Origin: Aradus depressus
Lineage: Eukaryota; Arthropoda; Insecta; Hemiptera; Aradidae
Assembly (NCBI GenBank): GCA_963662175.1
Contig: OY759221.1
Coordinates: 24,105,027-24,169,026 of the forward strand
DNA length: 64,000 nt
Reading direction: 5' to 3'
The position numbers and the translations under genes are program-made. The notes beneath the pieces were generated by a model. That model was not told the DNA's origin, did no database searches, and saw nothing but the letters and a program-made list of their open reading frames with translations. Below are positions 60,865 to 64,000 of this stretch, piece after piece; the first letter of the stretch is position 1, and every line of letters begins with the position of its first letter.

Positions 60865-61748
60865 TGAGGTATGTTCAAAAAATACGCGGACTGACGTCAT
60901 AAAACAAAATATACTTTATTTATAAGTTACATGTCTGGGTCCCCTTCAAAGTACTCTCCTCCCCAACGCACACACTTATACCAACGGTGTTTTAACTTAT
61001 TGGAAGAGTCCTGGTACGCTTCTTGTGTAATGTCCTTCAGCTGCTTCGTCGCAATTGCCTTAATCTCGGGAATCGTCTCAAATCTTCTCAAGGGTCTTTT
61101 GAGTTTGGGGAACAAGAAAAAGTCACAAAGAGCAAGGTCAGGTGAGTGGGGAGGGGGGGGGGGGGGGGGGGGTCAGTGATCTAGTGTTTGGTGAAAAACT
61201 CACGAGTTAACGCGATGCATCTTCAATTTTTCGGTCAAAAACTCTTGACAAGATCCAACTGATATCCCACACTAATCGGCAAGCTCCCTGACGGTCATAC
61301 GTCGATTTGCCCTCACCAGGGTGTTGATTTTGTCGAAGTGTGGGTCGTCAGTTGACGTGGAAGGACGTCCAGGACGCTCATCGTCTTCGATCGACTGTCG
61401 ACCACCCTTAATACGTTCATGCCACTGGAAACATGCCGTACGCTTAGCAACATAGCATAGCAACATCACCGTTAGCCGTGTTGAGCTTAACAAATGTTTC
61501 AGTCGCAGATTTTCCAAGTTTAACACAAAATTTCACAGCAAGTCGTTGCTCATTCAAGTCATTCATTCTGAAATCAGTCGAACGAAAACATCGCACTTTA
61601 CTAAAAACCTAGTAGTTAATCAACAAATGAAGATATCTGCAAGCGGGATCGTCAGCTGATCTGTACAAACCTAGCGACACCAAGTGGATTCCCCTGGAAC
61701 CAACTGGAGCCGCGAAACTCAAACCGTCCTCGTATTTTTTGAACTGTT
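60865..61748 (-). mobile_element. second mariner element, internally deleted
   Basis: Left end TGAGGTATGTTCAAAAAATA and right end, on the minus strand, CAGTTCAAAAAATACGAGGA, flanked by TA (60863-60864 and 61749-61750). The right terminus is a few bases short, so the exact boundary is uncertain. The length is 884 bp. It differs from the element at 53930 in both termini and protein. Confidence 0.82.
60927..61566 (-). pseudogene. mariner transposase, central deletion
   Basis: The minus-strand ATG at 61566-61564 begins MNDLNEQRLAVKFCVKLGKS. DDERPGRPSTSTDD and RMTVRELAD follow, then GSCQEFLTEKLKMHRV. After about 61175 the sequence jumps to the third catalytic block (SPDLALCDFFLFPKLKRPL), and the frame ends KHRWYKCVRWGGEYFEGDP. 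The first two catalytic Asp blocks are deleted. A 20-base G run (C on the coding strand, 61153-61172) lies exactly where the Pro-Pro codons before SPDL should be. At least two frameshifts. Inactive. Confidence 0.92.
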
Positions 61749-61767
61749 TATTTTTGTCTGAAAAAAT

Positions 61768-62025
61768 GTTAGTTAGTTATTGTGACTCATTCCCGGGCTT
61801 TTAACTACGAGGTCATATCGCTTACTGCATAAGCGCTCCTGTGGGAGTGCTAAATTTTGCCAACCCAGGTTTATTCACCTAGGTAGGGGTCTTTAACGAG
61901 TACCTGTCCTCGCACAGGTTCGGCACCATCGCTTAATGTCCCGTCCGAAAGACGGCGTGTTGAAGAATTTTTTTTAACCTCCCTGATAAAGAAACCTCAG
62001 ATAAGCTCGCTACCAGCGCCCTCAA
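61768..62025 (-). repeat. SINE1 copy with CTAA-type tail
   Basis: Given strand TTAGTTAGTTATTGTGACTC, then the body to the remnant head CGCTACCAGCGCCCTC. Box B is deleted. Confidence 0.85.
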
Positions 62026-62959
62026 GTTAATGTTTGTAATTGGGGTGGTGATCATTGAAAACCACTTGAATTAAATGGGGCCATGAGCCAGATTCTATAT
62101 TTAGTTGGTGTCTGGGGTGGCTCTCTACCTATTGTATGTTCCTTTGATAAGATTAGTCAACCTTCTAGTTGTCACAAAGGATAGTTTGTGCGCACAGTTG
62201 CTCCTGAAAGCTGTCTCAACAAAACTTTACTTCCCCACATATAAATGCAGTGGAACCTCGCTTAAAGAGCCTTTAATATAGGGAATTAATTTCTAGTGTA
62301 CAACAAATCTAAGATCTGGAAATATTTTAGCAGCAAGCGTTCCACAGAAACTTGTTTTTATGTTTTATTCTGGCGTTAGGACTTGCGTCCATGTTCTTCC
62401 ACGCCTTGAGTTAGAACTTGAACCAAAACTTAGAATATAAAACATTTCAAAACTTTTTAAAGTTTAAGTAGTCTTATCTTATCGGAATGAACTTTTACCA
62501 TTTCAATTCCTCAAAATGAGAAATGGTTGTTTCTAATTTAAACCAAAGTTCACTTTATGGAGTCCCGGAAATGTAAAGAACGCAAGAAGTATGTTTGCTT
62601 GTTCATTCAGTCAAATGGTTCGAAACCAAATTTTGGTAAGATGTCTGACACAAATAGGAAGCGACTTTTTATCTTTAAGGAAAATTGCATGGATAGAAGA
62701 AAGCAATTTATGCTTTATCTTAAAATGTATTTTTCTACTCAATCTAAAAGAAAGTTTCGTTAAAAGTTAAGTAAAAAAGTTATTTTTCTAATTATAGTTT
62801 CTTGAAATAAAATTAAATGTCAGTAAGCCCTCAGAAATAAAATAAATATAGTGTTACAGAGGGAAAAAAAAGTATAATAATGAATATAAATAATTAAAGA
62901 ACTTAATTGAGAGGTAAATAACTAAATAAATGTAACTAAACACATGAAAAGACAAAAAC
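62026..62959. other. Lone pogo-like end; otherwise unrecognised
   Basis: CAGTGGAACCTCGCTTAAAG at 62250-62269 looks like a pogo/Tigger terminal repeat, but no matching end was found. A 68-codon basic frame (62557-62763, CKERKKYVCLFIQSNGSK) is unrecognised. Confidence 0.4.
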
Positions 62960-63212
62960 ATCGTCGGTGAATCATCAGATATGTATTTTCCCAGTAAGAA
63001 TAAGCCACCTCCATTTTGGCCTCCAAAGCCGAAAGTTTGGGCTCAAAATTAATAATTGACTTTTACAGTGGCCTCATACTTAGTTCTGTGTATATACATT
63101 TATTACATCGACTATGTTTTTGTCTTGTTGTTGTTGAGCCTCCCTCTGATCCCTCACAGCCCTTCGGATGATTCCGTTGAAAATTAATAAGTGTCGTATT
63201 TATTTAGAGGGC
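62960..63212 (-). repeat. Repeat B, terminal half
   Basis: CATCGTCGGTGAATCATCAG, GTATTTTCCCAGTAAGAATA, TTATTACATCGACTATGTTT, CCTTCGGATGATTCCGTTGA. Confidence 0.83.
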
Positions 63213-63249
63213 ATTAAATTTACATTAATCAATATGGTAATTTGAGGCA

Positions 63250-63340
63250 ATTGAGGTATTTTTATTTAAAAACAATATTTCTTTATTTCATCAGACGTTT
63301 CGACTTGTCATTTTCAATTCTAAAAATACAAATTCTTTTA
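63250..63340 (-). repeat. Hairpin-tail module, variant
   Basis: On the minus strand: GAAAATGACAAGTCGAAACG, then TCTGATGAAATAAAGAAATA. Same design as the other modules (stem, GAAACGT, AAATAAA tail), with a short stem. Confidence 0.5.
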
Positions 63341-63787
63341 AATAATAACAACATTATAATTATAATTCTCATAACTATTTTTTCACCTAATATTAAAAAG
63401 ATAGATCAGGACTCACCTAAATACAGAATGATCTATTAATTACTCTTCCAATCATATATTATACAACATTTATTGTCGTCAAATTTTCTACTAATTCACA
63501 TTTGTCAAATTTCACCTTTACATTTTTTAAAATTCCAATATAAATAAAACCTATAACCCTGATATAACCTACTCTAATAACTTATTTATTTTTTATATTT
63601 ATTTTATAACAACTATATTCTTTATTTTATATTATTTAAGATGTATGAGTAATGTGCTCCTATTTTTTCCGCATCGGTTCTATTCTATAATTTACTAGAC
63701 TTTCCTATTTCGAAATAATAATAGATTCTTTTATATTTCTTTTTATTTTATTATTTTCTTTATATATAATTTTAGTATTTTCAAAAT
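63341..63787. other. AT-rich spacer
   Basis: No frame or repeat family seen. Confidence 0.45.
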
Positions 63788-64000
63788 CAAAAATGTGTTT
63801 ACATATGACATTTCGTGTCGGTACCATTCGTTACAATAGCAGTTATTAGAGTTTTTGTGTTAAGCCCCTCTCCTAGTCCCCTCCTTTCCTCTGGCCGATT
63901 CGACTGAAAATCAATAGGTATCGCCCTTAAAAGGTTCTGGATTTACATGCAAATTTTGTGTCTGGATAATATAAAATTCGGGTGAATTTAAACATCGAAT
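63788..64000 (-). repeat. Repeat B, cut by the window edge
   Basis: TTTCGTGTCGGTACCATTCG, ATAGCAGTTATTAGAGTTTT, CTCTGGCCGATTCGACTGAA, and the start of the second unit. Confidence 0.83.

Noticed and set aside
1..64000. Endogenous retrovirus or LTR retrotransposon
   Set aside because: No gag, protease, integrase or paired LTRs were recognised. All reverse transcriptase pieces are of the non-LTR type.

Overview
The window is nuclear DNA of an animal, almost certainly an insect. It is AT-rich and nearly free of host genes. It holds eukaryotic splice signals, tRNA-derived SINEs, fragments of several non-LTR retrotransposon clades, mariner, piggyBac, pogo/Tigger and hAT-like DNA transposons, and long minisatellites. 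No bacterial operons, rRNA genes or functional tRNA genes were seen. The species and order cannot be fixed from the sequence; the telomere-like (CCTAA)n tails on some SINEs fit insects, whose telomere repeat is TTAGG.

The one clear host feature is a short exon at 49562-49706 (+). It has a pyrimidine-rich splice acceptor, a 67-nt 5' UTR, an ATG at 49629, 26 codons that run into the first KH domain of a poly(rC)-binding protein (PCBP / mushroom-body expressed, mub), and a phase-0 GTAAGA donor. The rest of the window is best read as intron and upstream sequence of that gene, filled with transposon debris. I found neither the next KH exon nor a promoter.

Region by region: 1-2.4 kb holds two LINE fragments (RNase H, jockey-like RT). 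2.4-9 kb holds SINE copies, a hAT-like foldback element and pieces of repeat B. 9-16 kb holds a foldback element nested in repeat F/D, a 29-bp G-rich minisatellite and a 117-119 bp tandem array. 16-22 kb holds hairpin-tail repeats, repeat C and a 2.8-kb array of 47-bp units. 22-30 kb holds two jockey fragments, a nearly complete repeat B, large inverted repeats, a second SINE family and the first copy of repeat G. 31-32 kb is a truncated piggyBac element bounded by TTAA. 33-37 kb holds LINE 3' ends, two of them associated with SINE insertions. 38-46 kb holds an inverted-repeat complex, repeats F/D and G, a 119-bp array and repeat E split by a LINE. 48.5-50.4 kb is the exon with repeat G just upstream and repeat E just downstream. 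51-64 kb holds LINE ends, two internally deleted mariners, a hAT-like foldback with a perfect 8-bp target duplication, a pogo-type MITE nested in a LINE, a Tigger-type transposase fragment and more repeat B.

No mobile element here looks autonomous: every recognisable transposase or reverse transcriptase is truncated, frameshifted or internally deleted. The least explained material is repeat B (about 28 pieces), repeat G (three copies that share a small basic reading frame), the hairpin modules of the form CTGAYGAT-stem-GAAA, and the SINE family whose tail is either CTAA-like or the telomere unit CCTAA. Letters B to G are names used only in this annotation. For repeat B, '+' means reading from its TTTCCCAGCTATACG end towards its GGTGATTCACCG end.
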